Below, piece by piece: positions 10,295 to 21,396 of a stretch of 64,000 nt of DNA. Numbering within the stretch: position 1 is the first letter of the stretch; each line of letters starts with the position of its first letter. Below the pieces are notes generated by a model, which was not told the origin of the DNA, did no database searches, and was given only the letters and a program-made list of their open reading frames with translations. The position numbers and the translations under genes were made by a program. The stretch is from Halobacillus sp. A5 (GTDB lineage Bacteria; Bacillota; Bacilli; Bacillales; Halobacillaceae), in the NCBI RefSeq assembly GCF_024189315.1, contig NZ_JAIZEO010000003.1, forward strand, positions 558,001 through 622,000. The letters run 5' to 3'.

Positions 10295-10323
10295 TTGCGC
10301 AGGCAAATTCACACTGTTAATAT
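10295..10323 (+). promoter_or_regulatory. Putative promoter of the cggR-eno operon
   Basis: TTGCGC (10295-10300), a 17-base spacer and TAATAT (10318-10323); a consensus TATAAT at 10321-10326 overlaps it but would need a 20-base spacer. The choice of -10 is uncertain. The CggR operator lies about 30 bases downstream. Confidence 0.5.
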
Positions 10324-10355
10324 AATAGGTGAATAGGATATTTTTTTGCTCCTAG

Positions 10356-10391
10356 TGGGACAGAATATGACTGCCTGGGACGCATTTACCC
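10356..10391 (+). promoter_or_regulatory. CggR operator (tandem direct repeats)
   Basis: TGGGAC-N6-TGAC (10356-10371), four bases, then TGGGAC-N6-ACCC (10376-10391) has the layout of the B. subtilis CggR operator CGGGAC-N6-TGTC-N4-CGGGAC-N6-TGTC. The 20-base period is kept exactly. It lies between promoter and cggR start, where CggR blocks elongation; fructose-1,6-bisphosphate relieves this in B. subtilis. Confidence 0.85.
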
Positions 10392-10429
10392 CGGTCGATG
10401 TATTTCACAATTTTAAAGGAGCTATTACG

Positions 10430-11458
10430 ATGAGAGCTTTAATTGATCTACAGAAAAAATTATTTCCAGATGTTCTTGAAATCATGCAGCGGCGTTACCA
10501 GCTGCTTCACTACATACAGCTCATGCAGCCGGTCGGGAGAAGGACTTTATCAGAAAACATAGAGCTGGCTGAGAGAACTGTTCGTAGTGAAGTGGATTAT
10601 CTTAATAAGCTGGGTGCATTAGAAATAACATCCAGAGGCATGCACTTGACCTATGAGGGACAAAGCATTCTTGAACAGCTCTCAGAGTTTATTAAAGACG
10701 TGACGGGCATTAAGGTTTTAGAAAACCGTTTAAGGGAAAAATTAAATTTAGATCATGTCGTAGTAGTTCCCGGGGATAGTGATGAGCTGGATTGGGTAAA
10801 ACATGAAATGGGAAAAGCCTGTGTCACCTTTTTGCAAAGCAGATTAAAGCCTAACAACACCGTAGCGATTACGGGAGGTACAACTATGGCAGCGGTAGCG
10901 GAAAAGATGATACCGCTGACTGAAGCTGAACATTGTATGTTCGTTCCCGCTAGAGGAGGGTTAGGCGAGCGTGTAGAGAATCAGGCTAACACGATTTGCG
11001 CAGAAATGGCTAAAAAAGCTAAAGGTGACTACCGTCTGCTTTACGTTCCTGATCCCCTAAGTGAGAGTTCTTATCAAACGATAATCGAAGAACCTTCGGT
11101 AAAGGAAATTCTCAACATGATTCGAAATGCGGATATTGTTATACACGGCGTCGGTGAAGCTGTGACTATGGCAGAACGCAGGAAGACTTCAAAAGGCGAA
11201 ATGGAAAAGATTCAAGAGAGCAGTGCAGTTGGGGAGGCGTTTGGTTATTATTTCAACCAGCAGGGTGAGATCGTTCACAAGGTGAAGACGGTCGGCTTGC
11301 AGCTGGAAGATTTGAAATATGCCAGAAATATTATTGCAGTTGCGGGCGGACATTCAAAAGCTCGAGCAATAGAATCTTATTTCAAACCGGGGCAGAGTAA
11401 TGTTCTCATCACAGATGAAGGGGCTGCACAAGAGCTTTTAAGGGATTCGTCCCTTTAA
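10430..11458 (+). CDS. cggR: Central glycolytic genes regulator CggR
   Basis: SorC/DeoR-family repressor of the gapA operon, inactivated by fructose-1,6-bisphosphate. The 342-residue protein has an N-terminal helix-turn-helix (QPVGRRTLSENIELAERTVRSE pattern at about 35-56) and a C-terminal sugar-phosphate domain with TGGTTMAAVAEKM, VPARGGLGE and the final AVAGGHSKARAIE and TDEGAAQELL segments. The start at 10430 aligns with known CggR and follows AAAGGAG; an upstream in-frame start at 10346 would run through the operator. Directly upstream of gapA. Confidence 0.95.
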   Translation: MRALIDLQKKLFPDVLEIMQRRYQLLHYIQLMQPVGRRTLSENIELAERTVRSEVDYLNKLGALEITSRGMHLTYEGQSILEQLSEFIKDVTGIKVLENRLREKLNLDHVVVVPGDSDELDWVKHEMGKACVTFLQSRLKPNNTVAITGGTTMAAVAEKMIPLTEAEHCMFVPARGGLGERVENQANTICAEMAKKAKGDYRLLYVPDPLSESSYQTIIEEPSVKEILNMIRNADIVIHGVGEAVTMAERRKTSKGEMEKIQESSAVGEAFGYYFNQQGEIVHKVKTVGLQLEDLKYARNIIAVAGGHSKARAIESYFKPGQSNVLITDEGAAQELLRDSSL

Positions 11459-11494
11459 GATAAATTTTTTATTAAATTCAAGGAGGAATTTTGA

Positions 11495-12502
11495 ATGACT
11501 GTAAAAGTAGGAATTAACGGTTTCGGCCGTATTGGACGTAACGTATTTCGTGCATCTTTAAATAACGACGAGGTAGAAGTAGTAGCTGTTAACGATTTAA
11601 CAGATGCTAATATGCTGGCTCACTTGCTGCAGTATGACACTGTACACGGTAAACTTGATCAAGAAGTTACTGTTAACGGAGACAACCTGGTAGTAGGCGG
11701 CAAGGAAATTAAAGTAATCTCTGAAAAAGATCCAGCTCAGCTTGGATGGGGAGATCTTGGTGTAGAAGTTGTTATTGAATCAACCGGCCGCTTCACTCAA
11801 GGGGAAGATGCTAGAAAACACCTTGAAGCAGGAGCTAAGAAAGTAGTTATTTCTGCACCGGCTAAAGGTGAAGACTTTACAGTAGTTATGGGTGTTAACG
11901 AAAAAGATTACAACAAAGATGAGCATGATGTAATCTCTAACGCGTCTTGTACAACAAACTGTTTAGCACCATACGCAAAGGTTCTTAACGACAAATTCGG
12001 CCTTAAGCGCGGTATGATGACTACAGTACACTCTTACACGAACGATCAGCAGATTCTTGATCTTCCACACAAAGACTATCGTCGTGCACGTGCGGCAGCT
12101 GAAAACATTATTCCAACTACAACAGGTGCTGCCCAGGCAGTAGCTAAAGTTCTTCCTGAATTAGAAGGTCGTTTGACTGGTATGGCTATGCGTGTTCCAA
12201 CGAAGAACGTTTCTATCGTTGACTTAGTAGCTGAACTTGATCAGGACGTGACTGCAGAGCAGGTGAACGAAGCTCTTAAAGCAGAAGCTGAAGGAGAACT
12301 TAAAGGCATCCTCGGGTACAGCGACGAAGCACTGGTTTCCTCTGATTACAACGGAAGCACTTACTCTTCAGTAATTGATGCACAATCTACTCTAACTCTT
12401 GAAAACAACATGGTTAAAGTTGTTTCCTGGTACGACAATGAGTTTGGTTACTCAAACCGTTGTGTAGATCTTGCTGCTTTCCTTAAGAAGCAAGGACTTT
12501 AA
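11495..12502 (+). CDS. gapA: Glyceraldehyde-3-phosphate dehydrogenase, glycolytic GapA
   Basis: Oxidises glyceraldehyde-3-phosphate with NAD and phosphate to 1,3-bisphosphoglycerate. The 335-residue protein has the NAD motif GINGFGRIGRNVFRA, Asp33 in AVNDLTD (NAD preference), the catalytic Cys152 in SNASCTTNCLAP, and the C-terminal WYDNEFGYSNR. An AAGGAGG site precedes the start. Position directly after cggR marks it as the glycolytic enzyme rather than the gluconeogenic GapB. Codon use looks strongly biased, as expected for high expression. Confidence 0.98.
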   Translation: MTVKVGINGFGRIGRNVFRASLNNDEVEVVAVNDLTDANMLAHLLQYDTVHGKLDQEVTVNGDNLVVGGKEIKVISEKDPAQLGWGDLGVEVVIESTGRFTQGEDARKHLEAGAKKVVISAPAKGEDFTVVMGVNEKDYNKDEHDVISNASCTTNCLAPYAKVLNDKFGLKRGMMTTVHSYTNDQQILDLPHKDYRRARAAAENIIPTTTGAAQAVAKVLPELEGRLTGMAMRVPTKNVSIVDLVAELDQDVTAEQVNEALKAEAEGELKGILGYSDEALVSSDYNGSTYSSVIDAQSTLTLENNMVKVVSWYDNEFGYSNRCVDLAAFLKKQGL

Positions 12503-12541
12503 TACAAAAACCATTGATTGGTCATACTAAGTAACTATTTT

Positions 12542-12583
12542 AAAGGAGGGGGTCTCATGTCCTCCTCCTTTATCCATGTTTAA
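12542..12583 (+). other. Hairpin with embedded SD and eight-codon open frame between gapA and pgk
   Basis: AAAGGAGG (12542-12549) pairs with CCTCCTTT (12564-12571). No U-run follows, so it is a poor terminator; it could protect the gapA 3' end or slow transcription. The left arm is an ideal Shine-Dalgarno sequence and an ATG at 12557 opens an eight-codon frame (MSSSFIHV, stop 12581-12583) whose serine codons form the right arm. Confidence 0.45.
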
Positions 12584-12679
12584 AAGTATTCCTTGTTCAT
12601 GTGTTTTTACAGGTACAGTTTGTGGAAATGTACATAATGGATAAGGGCAGTATTTGACTAAAAGAGGAGGGTGTCATTC

Positions 12680-13861
12680 ATGAATAAAAAAACAATTCGT
12701 GATGTAGTAGTACAAGGGAAGACGGTGTTCTGCCGCGTCGACTTTAACGTGCCTATGAGTGGTGGGGAAGTTACAGATGATACAAGAATTAAAGCAGCAG
12801 TCCCAACCATCGAGCACCTGACTGGAAATGGCGCAAAAGTGATTCTTGCCAGTCACCTTGGACGACCTAAAGGAGAAGCAGTAGAAGAGCTTCGGCTTGA
12901 TCCAGTGGCTAAACGTCTTAGCGATCTAGTAGGTAAAACGGTGACAAAGACGGATGAGGTTTATGGTGACGAAGTAAACAAGGCAATCTCTGAAATGGAA
13001 AATGGAGACATCCTGTTAGTGGAGAATGTTCGTTTCCATCCAGGTGAAGAGAAGAATGATCCGGAATTGGCGAAGGCTTTTGCGGATATGGCTGATCTTT
13101 ATGTAAATGACGCCTTTGGAGCTGCCCACCGTGCCCATGCTTCTACTGCAGGTGTAGCGGAGTATATCCCGGCCGTGGCAGGATTCTTAATGGAGAAGGA
13201 AATCAATGTTCTTGGAAAAGCTTTATCGAACCCGGAACGCCCTTTTACTGCCATCATTGGCGGGGCAAAAGTTAAAGATAAAATCGGTGTAATTGATAAC
13301 TTAATTGATAAAGTAGATCACTTAATTATCGGTGGAGGTCTTGCTTATACGTTTGTTAAAGCACAGGGCCATGAAGTCGGCAAGTCTTTACTTGAAAAAG
13401 ACAAAATTGACCTGGCGAAAGAATATATGAAGAAAGCAGAAGAAAAAGGTGTAGATTTCGTTATGCCTGAAGACGTCATAGTTGCTGATGACTTCTCCGA
13501 TTCTGCTAATACCAAGGAAGTCGATATTGACAGCATCCCCGCTGATTGGGAAGCCTTGGATATCGGTCCGAAAACCCGCGATAAGTACTCTAAAATTATA
13601 AAAGAGTCTAAACTCGTCATCTGGAACGGTCCAATGGGAGTATTCGAACTGGAAACTTTTGCGAACGGTACGAAAGATGTAGCGCAGGCACTTTCCACAA
13701 CAGAAGGTTATACTGTTATTGGAGGGGGAGATTCCGCGGCTGCAGTAGAGAAATTCGGTTATGCAGATGACATGGATCACGTATCTACAGGCGGTGGAGC
13801 TTCTTTAGAATTTATGGAAGGAAAAGAACTTCCAGGAGTTGCACTACTCAACGATAAATAA
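12680..13861 (+). CDS. pgk: Phosphoglycerate kinase
   Basis: Transfers phosphate from 1,3-bisphosphoglycerate to ADP. The 393-residue monomer shows the N-terminal substrate region [19 protein letters not shown], the [10 protein letters not shown] and [12 protein letters not shown] motifs, and the C-terminal nucleotide region [13 protein letters not shown] and [10 protein letters not shown]. The ATG at 12680 follows GAGGAGGGTG; a GTG at 12671 would add only three residues. It is followed by tpiA after 19 bases. Confidence 0.98.
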   Translation: MNKKTIRDVVVQGKTVFCRVDFNVPMSGGEVTDDTRIKAAVPTIEHLTGNGAKVILASHLGRPKGEAVEELRLDPVAKRLSDLVGKTVTKTDEVYGDEVNKAISEMENGDILLVENVRFHPGEEKNDPELAKAFADMADLYVNDAFGAAHRAHASTAGVAEYIPAVAGFLMEKEINVLGKALSNPERPFTAIIGGAKVKDKIGVIDNLIDKVDHLIIGGGLAYTFVKAQGHEVGKSLLEKDKIDLAKEYMKKAEEKGVDFVMPEDVIVADDFSDSANTKEVDIDSIPADWEALDIGPKTRDKYSKIIKESKLVIWNGPMGVFELETFANGTKDVAQALSTTEGYTVIGGGDSAAAVEKFGYADDMDHVSTGGGASLEFMEGKELPGVALLNDK

Positions 13862-13880
13862 TTAGGAGAGTGATGAAATC

Positions 13881-14634
13881 ATGCGTAAACAAGTAATTGC
13901 AGGAAACTGGAAAATGAACAAAACGCATACGGAAGCGGAAGATTTTATTCAAACAGTTAAAAATGAAGTTCCGTCTTCGGATCAAGTTGAATCCGTCGTT
14001 TGTGCTCCATTTCCTTTTCTACAAAAGCTGGTAGAAGAGACCAAAGGTACATCTGTGAAAATTGGTGCTCAAAATATGCACTATGAAGAAAACGGTGCTT
14101 TCACAGGTGAAGTAAGTCCTGTAATGCTTAAAGAACTTGGAGTTAAATATGTCGTTATTGGACACTCTGAGCGTCGTGAAATTTTTAAAGAGACTGATGA
14201 AGAAGTAAACAAAAAAGTACATGCTGCTTTTAATCATGACTTGACTCCAATAGTCTGTGTAGGTGAATCTCTCGACCAGCGTGAAGCAGATCAAACAATG
14301 GATCATGTGGAAAATCAAGTGAAACAAGCTTTTGAAGGCTTAACAGATGAGCAGGCATCAAAAGTTATTGTAGCCTATGAACCTATTTGGGCGATTGGTA
14401 CTGGCCGTACAGCTACTTCAGAGCAGGCGAATGAAGTCTGCACACACATCCGCAGGGTTTTAATTGATTTCTACGGCTCAGAAGTTGCAGATGAAGTACG
14501 TATTCAGTATGGCGGAAGTGTTAAGCCGGCGAATGTTGATGAACTTCTCTCTCAATCCGATATCGATGGAGCGCTTGTCGGTGGAGCTAGTTTAGAAGCA
14601 GATTCTTTCTTAAAACTAGTGGAGGCAGGTAAGC

Positions 14635-14642
<8 letters not shown>
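13881..14642 (+). CDS. tpiA: Triosephosphate isomerase
   Basis: Interconverts dihydroxyacetone phosphate and glyceraldehyde-3-phosphate. The 253-residue TIM barrel has the catalytic Lys in AGNWKMNKT (residue 11), the His in VIGHSERR (about 95) and the catalytic Glu in [12 protein letters not shown] (about 168), with the phosphate loop YGGSVKP and GALVGGASL. Its end overlaps gpmI by eight bases (14635-14642), so the two genes are translationally coupled. Confidence 0.98.
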
Positions 14643-17471
<2,829 letters not shown>

Positions 17472-17483
17472 TTCTTAAATTCG

Positions 17484-17518
17484 GCCTCTCTCGTACAATC
17501 GAGGGAGGCTTTTTATTA
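17484..17518 (+). terminator. Terminator of the glycolytic operon
   Basis: GCCTCTCTCG (17484-17493) pairs with CGAGGGAGGC (17500-17509), one T-G pair, followed by TTTTTATTAT. Confidence 0.93.
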
Positions 17519-17566
17519 TATTTTCCTGTATGATAGGAAATAGATTACGTTTAGGAGTTATCCAGC

Positions 17567-18151
17567 ATGAAGAAAATTATACAACTATTAATAATCATCC
17601 TGCTAATTTATGTAGGTTATACAGGATATTCGATTTGGACTTATGGTCAAGGAAATACTGAAGCAAATGCTGACGCTGCTATGGTACTTGGGGCAGCACA
17701 ATGGAATGGGAAACCAAGTCCCGTGTTTGAAGGAAGACTTAAGCAAGGTATTGAACTTTATAAAGAGGGGCAGGTCGATTATTTAATTGTAACCGGGGGC
17801 GCATCAGAAGGCTCTGTAACTTCAGAAGGCGAAGCTGGCAGAGACTATGCCATCGAGTGGGGTATACCCAAAAAAGATATAATTGTTGAGGATAAGTCTA
17901 TGGTAACTGAAGAAAATTTATCAAATGCAGAGACTCTAATAGAGAAAGAGAAGATTACGTCCATTCTTCTGGTCAGCGACACTTTTCATTTAAAAAGGGC
18001 CGTGAACCTTGCAGAAGATAAGGGAATGAATGCAATAGGTGTACCGACAAAGTATTCTGCCTATCAATCATGGGAAACAAAAATACCTTTTTTTATGCAG
18101 GAGTGGCTGTATTATATCGCTGATCCATTTATTCAAGTTTTCAAAGACTAA
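17567..18151 (+). CDS. DUF218 / YdcF-like membrane-anchored protein
   Basis: A 194-residue protein with one N-terminal transmembrane segment (residues 3-20, QLLIIILLIYVGYTGYSI) and an extracytoplasmic DUF218 domain. Family features seen are the ADAAMVLGAAQWNGKPSPVF entry strand, the LIVTGGASEG loop and LLVSDTFHLKRA. DUF218 proteins (SanA, YdcF, ElyC) are linked to envelope integrity; the reaction is unknown. It begins 48 bases after the eno terminator and is adjacent to the nitroreductase gene. Confidence 0.88.
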   Translation: MKKIIQLLIIILLIYVGYTGYSIWTYGQGNTEANADAAMVLGAAQWNGKPSPVFEGRLKQGIELYKEGQVDYLIVTGGASEGSVTSEGEAGRDYAIEWGIPKKDIIVEDKSMVTEENLSNAETLIEKEKITSILLVSDTFHLKRAVNLAEDKGMNAIGVPTKYSAYQSWETKIPFFMQEWLYYIADPFIQVFKD

Positions 18152-18166
18152 TTGAGGTGGCTTTTA

Positions 18167-18760
18167 ATGGACCTTTATGAAGCAATCAAAGCGAGAAGAT
18201 CGATTCATGATTTCACAACTGAAATGATTGATGAAGCATTGCTGAAAGAGATTATTCAAATAGCGGGCTGGGCCCCTAACCATCGGATGAAACAACCGTG
18301 GAAAATAAAAATGTTCCAGCAGGAAGGTGCTGAAGACTTTTCGCAGCTGGTGATTGAAAGCTATAAAAGAAGCGGTTTTACAGACGGGTATTCCAAAGAG
18401 AAAACTGATAAAGTCATGGAGGGTATCAAAGGGTTTCTTGTTAAAATACCACATCATGCTCTTGTTTATATGGAGAAGGATGGGAACTTGCATAGATTTG
18501 AAGAAGATTATGCAGCGGTATGTGCCTTTATACAAAATATACAGCTGGCTGCATGGGGGAAAGGAATAGGCATGCTGTGGACATCAAGTCCTTATATATA
18601 TGATGAAACGTTTATTCGAGGTGTCGGTCTTGATGGAAAGAAGCATAAAGCGGTGGCTGTTCTGCAAATGGGCTACCCTGCTAAAATTCCCCAGGCTAAG
18701 CCGAGAGATCAAGTATTATTCGAAGTAGAAAAGAATTATTTTATAAACTCGAGATGTTGA
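18167..18760 (+). CDS. Nitroreductase family protein
   Basis: A 197-residue FMN-dependent NAD(P)H oxidoreductase of the nitroreductase fold. The N-terminal IKARRSIHDF binds FMN phosphate and WAPNHRMKQPWK follows; the C-terminal WTSSPY and AVLQMGYPAK are typical of the family. Its natural substrate is unknown. The ATG at 18167 is chosen because GAGGTGG precedes it; a TTG at 18152 would abut the upstream stop. Sixteen bases separate it from the DUF218 gene, so they probably share an mRNA. Confidence 0.9.
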   Translation: MDLYEAIKARRSIHDFTTEMIDEALLKEIIQIAGWAPNHRMKQPWKIKMFQQEGAEDFSQLVIESYKRSGFTDGYSKEKTDKVMEGIKGFLVKIPHHALVYMEKDGNLHRFEEDYAAVCAFIQNIQLAAWGKGIGMLWTSSPYIYDETFIRGVGLDGKKHKAVAVLQMGYPAKIPQAKPRDQVLFEVEKNYFINSRC

Positions 18761-18774
18761 TATTAAGCTTGTTC

Positions 18775-19078
18775 CTAGTCTATCCACCAAGGAAAAGAAA
18801 CTGAACAATTTTTGTTGCTCATCTTTTCAGCCTGTTGAAAAAGTTTGGGTGTATGTGCGCATGGTGTCTCATGGTTCCCTCATTTGAACCACTTTTTAAA
18901 AGAGACTCTAGGAACCATTGGATCCCAGAGCCTTGTGGAAAAGGACCTTATAAACGCCAATGGGTGTATTGATGTTTCGCGAGGAAGGAAGCCAGGGCGC
19001 TCATCCGCGGAGGGAAAAGGCCTTAGTTCCTGTTGGCATGAAAACAATTACATGAAACCAGGGTTTCACAACAAGCTG
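18775..19078. other. Structured intergenic stretch without a convincing gene; possible ncRNA or dispersed repeat relic
   Basis: About 300 bases with several inverted repeats and a GC-rich core unlike neighbouring spacers. An imperfect hairpin has GAAAAG (18792-18797) and CTTTTC near 18823-18828 as arms. ATGGTTCC near 18869-18876 has its exact complement GGAACCAT near 18911-18918, with GGTTC/GAACC nested inside. The core around 18980-19022 is rich in GGAAGG, GCGCTC and CGCGG and resembles the GC-rich dispersed repeats of Bacillaceae (from memory, not checked). Open frames across it lack ribosome binding sites. Confidence 0.4.
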
Positions 19079-19112
19079 GAAGCTGAGCAATTCTTATTGC
19101 TCAGCTTCTTTT
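19079..19112. terminator. Strong terminator hairpin
   Basis: GAAGCTGAGCAAT (19079-19091) pairs perfectly with ATTGCTCAGCTTC (19096-19108), followed by TTTTG. It ends plus-strand transcription out of the structured region, and overlaps the 3' end of the convergent minus-strand gene. Confidence 0.85.
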
Positions 19113-19264
19113 GACGATGAGGAATCTTTAGTGCCTGGCGTATCATCGGGGTGCGGATCAATCGTATGCTTATAATCGTATCCTTTCGATATAGCAGCCC
19201 AGAAGGCTCCAGCAATTCCAAGTACGATGGCAATACATACGATCATAACTAAGGTAAAAGTCAT
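19094..19264 (-). CDS. Small single-pass membrane protein (56 aa)
   Basis: Residues 3-24 form one hydrophobic segment (FTLVMIVCIAIVLGIAGAFWAA), followed by a short polar tail with HTIDPHPDDTPG and a Ser/Glu-rich end. The ATG at 19264 follows AGAAGG on the minus strand with six bases between; a start eight codons upstream at 19288 has no such site. It lies downstream of ptsI but beyond a strong terminator. No function can be assigned. Confidence 0.6.
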   Translation of the reverse strand: MTFTLVMIVCIAIVLGIAGAFWAAISKGYDYKHTIDPHPDDTPGTKDSSSSKEAEQ

Positions 19265-19290
19265 ACGTATCCTTCTTTCTTTATTCATTG

Positions 19291-19322
19291 TAAAAAGAAG
19301 GAGGGGAAATCCCCTCCTTCTT
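19291..19322 (-). terminator. Terminator of the fru-pts operon
   Basis: AAGAAGGAGGGG and CCCCTCCTTCTT (19295-19306 and 19311-19322) form a 12-base perfect stem; on the minus strand it is followed by TTTTTACA. Confidence 0.93.
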
Positions 19323-19354
19323 CAAATATAGTCCCAGTGTAACATGCTGGATGA

Positions 19355-21070
19355 CTAAAGATTTGTTTTTTCTTTTACAAACTCAACGACCTCTTCAGAA
19401 GTACCCTTTGAAAGAATTTCATCTTTAAATGATGCAAGCTTTTTCTTGGATAAATCTTTAATTTGAGTACGGGCCGGCAGAATAGAGGTTGCACTCATAC
19501 TGAATTCATCTAATCCAAGTCCAAGCAGGATTGGAATTGCGATTTCATCTCCAGCCATCTCACCACACATTCCAGCCCATTTACCTTCTGCGTGAGCAGC
19601 TTCAATAACATTATTGATCAGACTTAAAATAGCCGGGTTATAAGGCTGGTACAAGTAAGATACTCGCTCATTCATACGATCTGCTGCCATTGTATATTGA
19701 ATGAGGTCGTTTGTCCCGATGCTGAAGAAATCAACTTCCTTAGCAAATTGACGTGCAATTACAGCTGTGGCAGGGATTTCAACCATCATTCCTACTTCAA
19801 AGGATTCTGCTACTTCTTGTCCTTCATCTACCAGCTTTTGCTTTTCTTCGTCAAGAATAACTTTAGCCTGGCGGAATTCTTCAAGGGTAGCAATCATAGG
19901 GAACATGATTTTTAAGTTGCCATGCACACTGGCACGCAGCAAAGCGCGCAGCTGTACTCGGAAAATATCGTCGCGTTCTAAGCATAAGCGGATAGCGCGG
20001 TAGCCTAAGAACGGATTCATTTCCTCCGGCAGATCTAAATAATCTAACTCTTTATCTCCGCCAATGTCCAACGTACGTACGACAACAGGTTTTTCTCCCA
20101 TTTGTTTTAAGACAGAAGAATAAGCGTCATACTGCTCTTCTTCTGTAGGAAGCTGGTTTTTGCCCATGTATAGGAACTCCGTGCGGTATAAACCTACACC
20201 CTCGCCGCCGTTGTTAAGTACACCTGCAATATCTTCCGGTGTGCCTATATTAGCTGCTAGTTCAACGTGCTGCCCGTCAGAAGTAATCGTAGGCTCATCT
20301 TTAAACTTAGCCCATTCTTGCTTCTTCTTCTCAAAATCCTGCTGTTTTTGTTCATACTTGCTAATTTCGTCGGAAGAAGGATCAATTATTACATCACCAT
20401 CGATACCATCTACGATAATCATGACATCTTTGTCAGCTTTACTCGTAATTTCTTTTGTTCCAACAACTGCTGGAATCTCTAAAGAACGAGCCATAATAGC
20501 AGAGTGGGATGTGCGCCCGCCGATATCCGTTGTAAACCCTTTAACAAATTCTTTATTAAGCTGTGCTGTATCTGAAGGAGTCAAATCGTCTGCTACGATC
20601 ACTACTTCTTCGTTAATAAGCGCCGGATCAGGGAAGGTGACGTTGAGCAGGTGTGCCATTACACGTTTAGTAACGTCCTGAATGTCGGCAGCACGCTCGC
20701 GCATGTATTCGTTATCCATTCCTTTAAACATGTCAATAAACATGTTGGCTGTTTCATCTAACGCTGCTTCTGAATTCACATTGTCAGCTTTAATTTTATC
20801 CTCGATCGGCTTAATGAGTTCAGGATCACTTAGAACCAGCAAATGCGCGGAGAAGATTTCTGCATGCTCATCACCCAAAGATTTTTTTGTATGGGCTTTA
20901 ATTTTTTCCAATTCCTGCTTGGAAATATCTAAAGCGTCATGTAGTCTTTTTATTTCTTGATCTGGATTATCTACTTTTGTCTTGTTGTAAGAAAGGTCTG
21001 GGGCTTCCAGACGGTATACTTTCGCAATTGCTATACCACTGGAAGCTGCAATCCCTTGTAGCTGTGTCAT
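19355..21070 (-). CDS. ptsI: Phosphoenolpyruvate-protein phosphotransferase, Enzyme I of the PTS
   Basis: Enzyme I takes phosphate from phosphoenolpyruvate and passes it to His15 of HPr. The 571-residue protein has the phosphorylated His189 in [17 protein letters not shown] and the C-terminal PEP-binding region with [14 protein letters not shown] and the Cys in GMCGEMAGD. The ATG at 21070 is preferred: TTGGGGG precedes it, it aligns with B. subtilis PtsI (MQELKGIGAS) and lies four bases after ptsH. It is the last gene of the fruRKA-ptsHI run. Confidence 0.97.
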   Translation of the reverse strand: MTQLQGIAASSGIAIAKVYRLEAPDLSYNKTKVDNPDQEIKRLHDALDISKQELEKIKAHTKKSLGDEHAEIFSAHLLVLSDPELIKPIEDKIKADNVNSEAALDETANMFIDMFKGMDNEYMRERAADIQDVTKRVMAHLLNVTFPDPALINEEVVIVADDLTPSDTAQLNKEFVKGFTTDIGGRTSHSAIMARSLEIPAVVGTKEITSKADKDVMIIVDGIDGDVIIDPSSDEISKYEQKQQDFEKKKQEWAKFKDEPTITSDGQHVELAANIGTPEDIAGVLNNGGEGVGLYRTEFLYMGKNQLPTEEEQYDAYSSVLKQMGEKPVVVRTLDIGGDKELDYLDLPEEMNPFLGYRAIRLCLERDDIFRVQLRALLRASVHGNLKIMFPMIATLEEFRQAKVILDEEKQKLVDEGQEVAESFEVGMMVEIPATAVIARQFAKEVDFFSIGTNDLIQYTMAADRMNERVSYLYQPYNPAILSLINNVIEAAHAEGKWAGMCGEMAGDEIAIPILLGLGLDEFSMSATSILPARTQIKDLSKKKLASFKDEILSKGTSEEVVEFVKEKTNL

Positions 21071-21074
21071 GCTG

Positions 21075-21341
21075 TTATTCCCCCAACCCTTCATTCTTCA
21101 TTGTAGTCGCCATGTGATCAATAGCTTCCTGCTCGTCGCTTCCTTCAGCTGTGATTTTTACATCAGCGCCAGCTGGGATACCAAGGCTCATAATACCCAT
21201 AATGGATTTTAAGTTAACAGCCTTCTCTTTGTAATGAAGGTTAATATCTGACTCATACTTCCCTGCGTTTTGTACAAGTACAGTAGCTGGACGAGCATGT
21301 ACGCCGTCTGATGATGTAATGTTGAATGTTTTTTCTACCAT
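21075..21341 (-). CDS. ptsH: Phosphocarrier protein HPr
   Basis: The 88-residue HPr has the catalytic His15 in [10 protein letters not shown] and the regulatory Ser46 in [11 protein letters not shown], which HPr kinase/phosphatase phosphorylates to make the CcpA corepressor. P-His-HPr also activates GlpK, encoded in this window, and is the usual phosphodonor for PTS EIIA domains. The start follows AGGAGG. It lies 55 bases after fruA and four bases before ptsI. Confidence 0.98.
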   Translation of the reverse strand: MVEKTFNITSSDGVHARPATVLVQNAGKYESDINLHYKEKAVNLKSIMGIMSLGIPAGADVKITAEGSDEQEAIDHMATTMKNEGLGE

Positions 21342-21396
21342 TTTAATTCCTCCTCAAAATAAGTCTCTTTTGAAAGATTACCCTAACTCTATTATT

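Noticed and set aside
10346-10429. N-terminal extension of CggR
   Set aside because: It would translate the CggR operator; alignment with known CggR and the AAAGGAG site favour the start at 10430.
13345-13780. Two overlapping minus-strand frames of 117 and 130 codons
   Set aside because: Both are antisense to pgk; strong codon bias of the glycolytic genes leaves reverse frames open.
18845-19114. 89-codon plus-strand frame in the structured intergenic stretch
   Set aside because: No ribosome binding site, implausible composition, and it runs through a perfect terminator hairpin.
20160-20681. 173-codon plus-strand frame, Ser-rich, without stop
   Set aside because: It lies fully antisense to ptsI, has no ribosome binding site and its composition is that expected from the reverse frame of a conserved gene.
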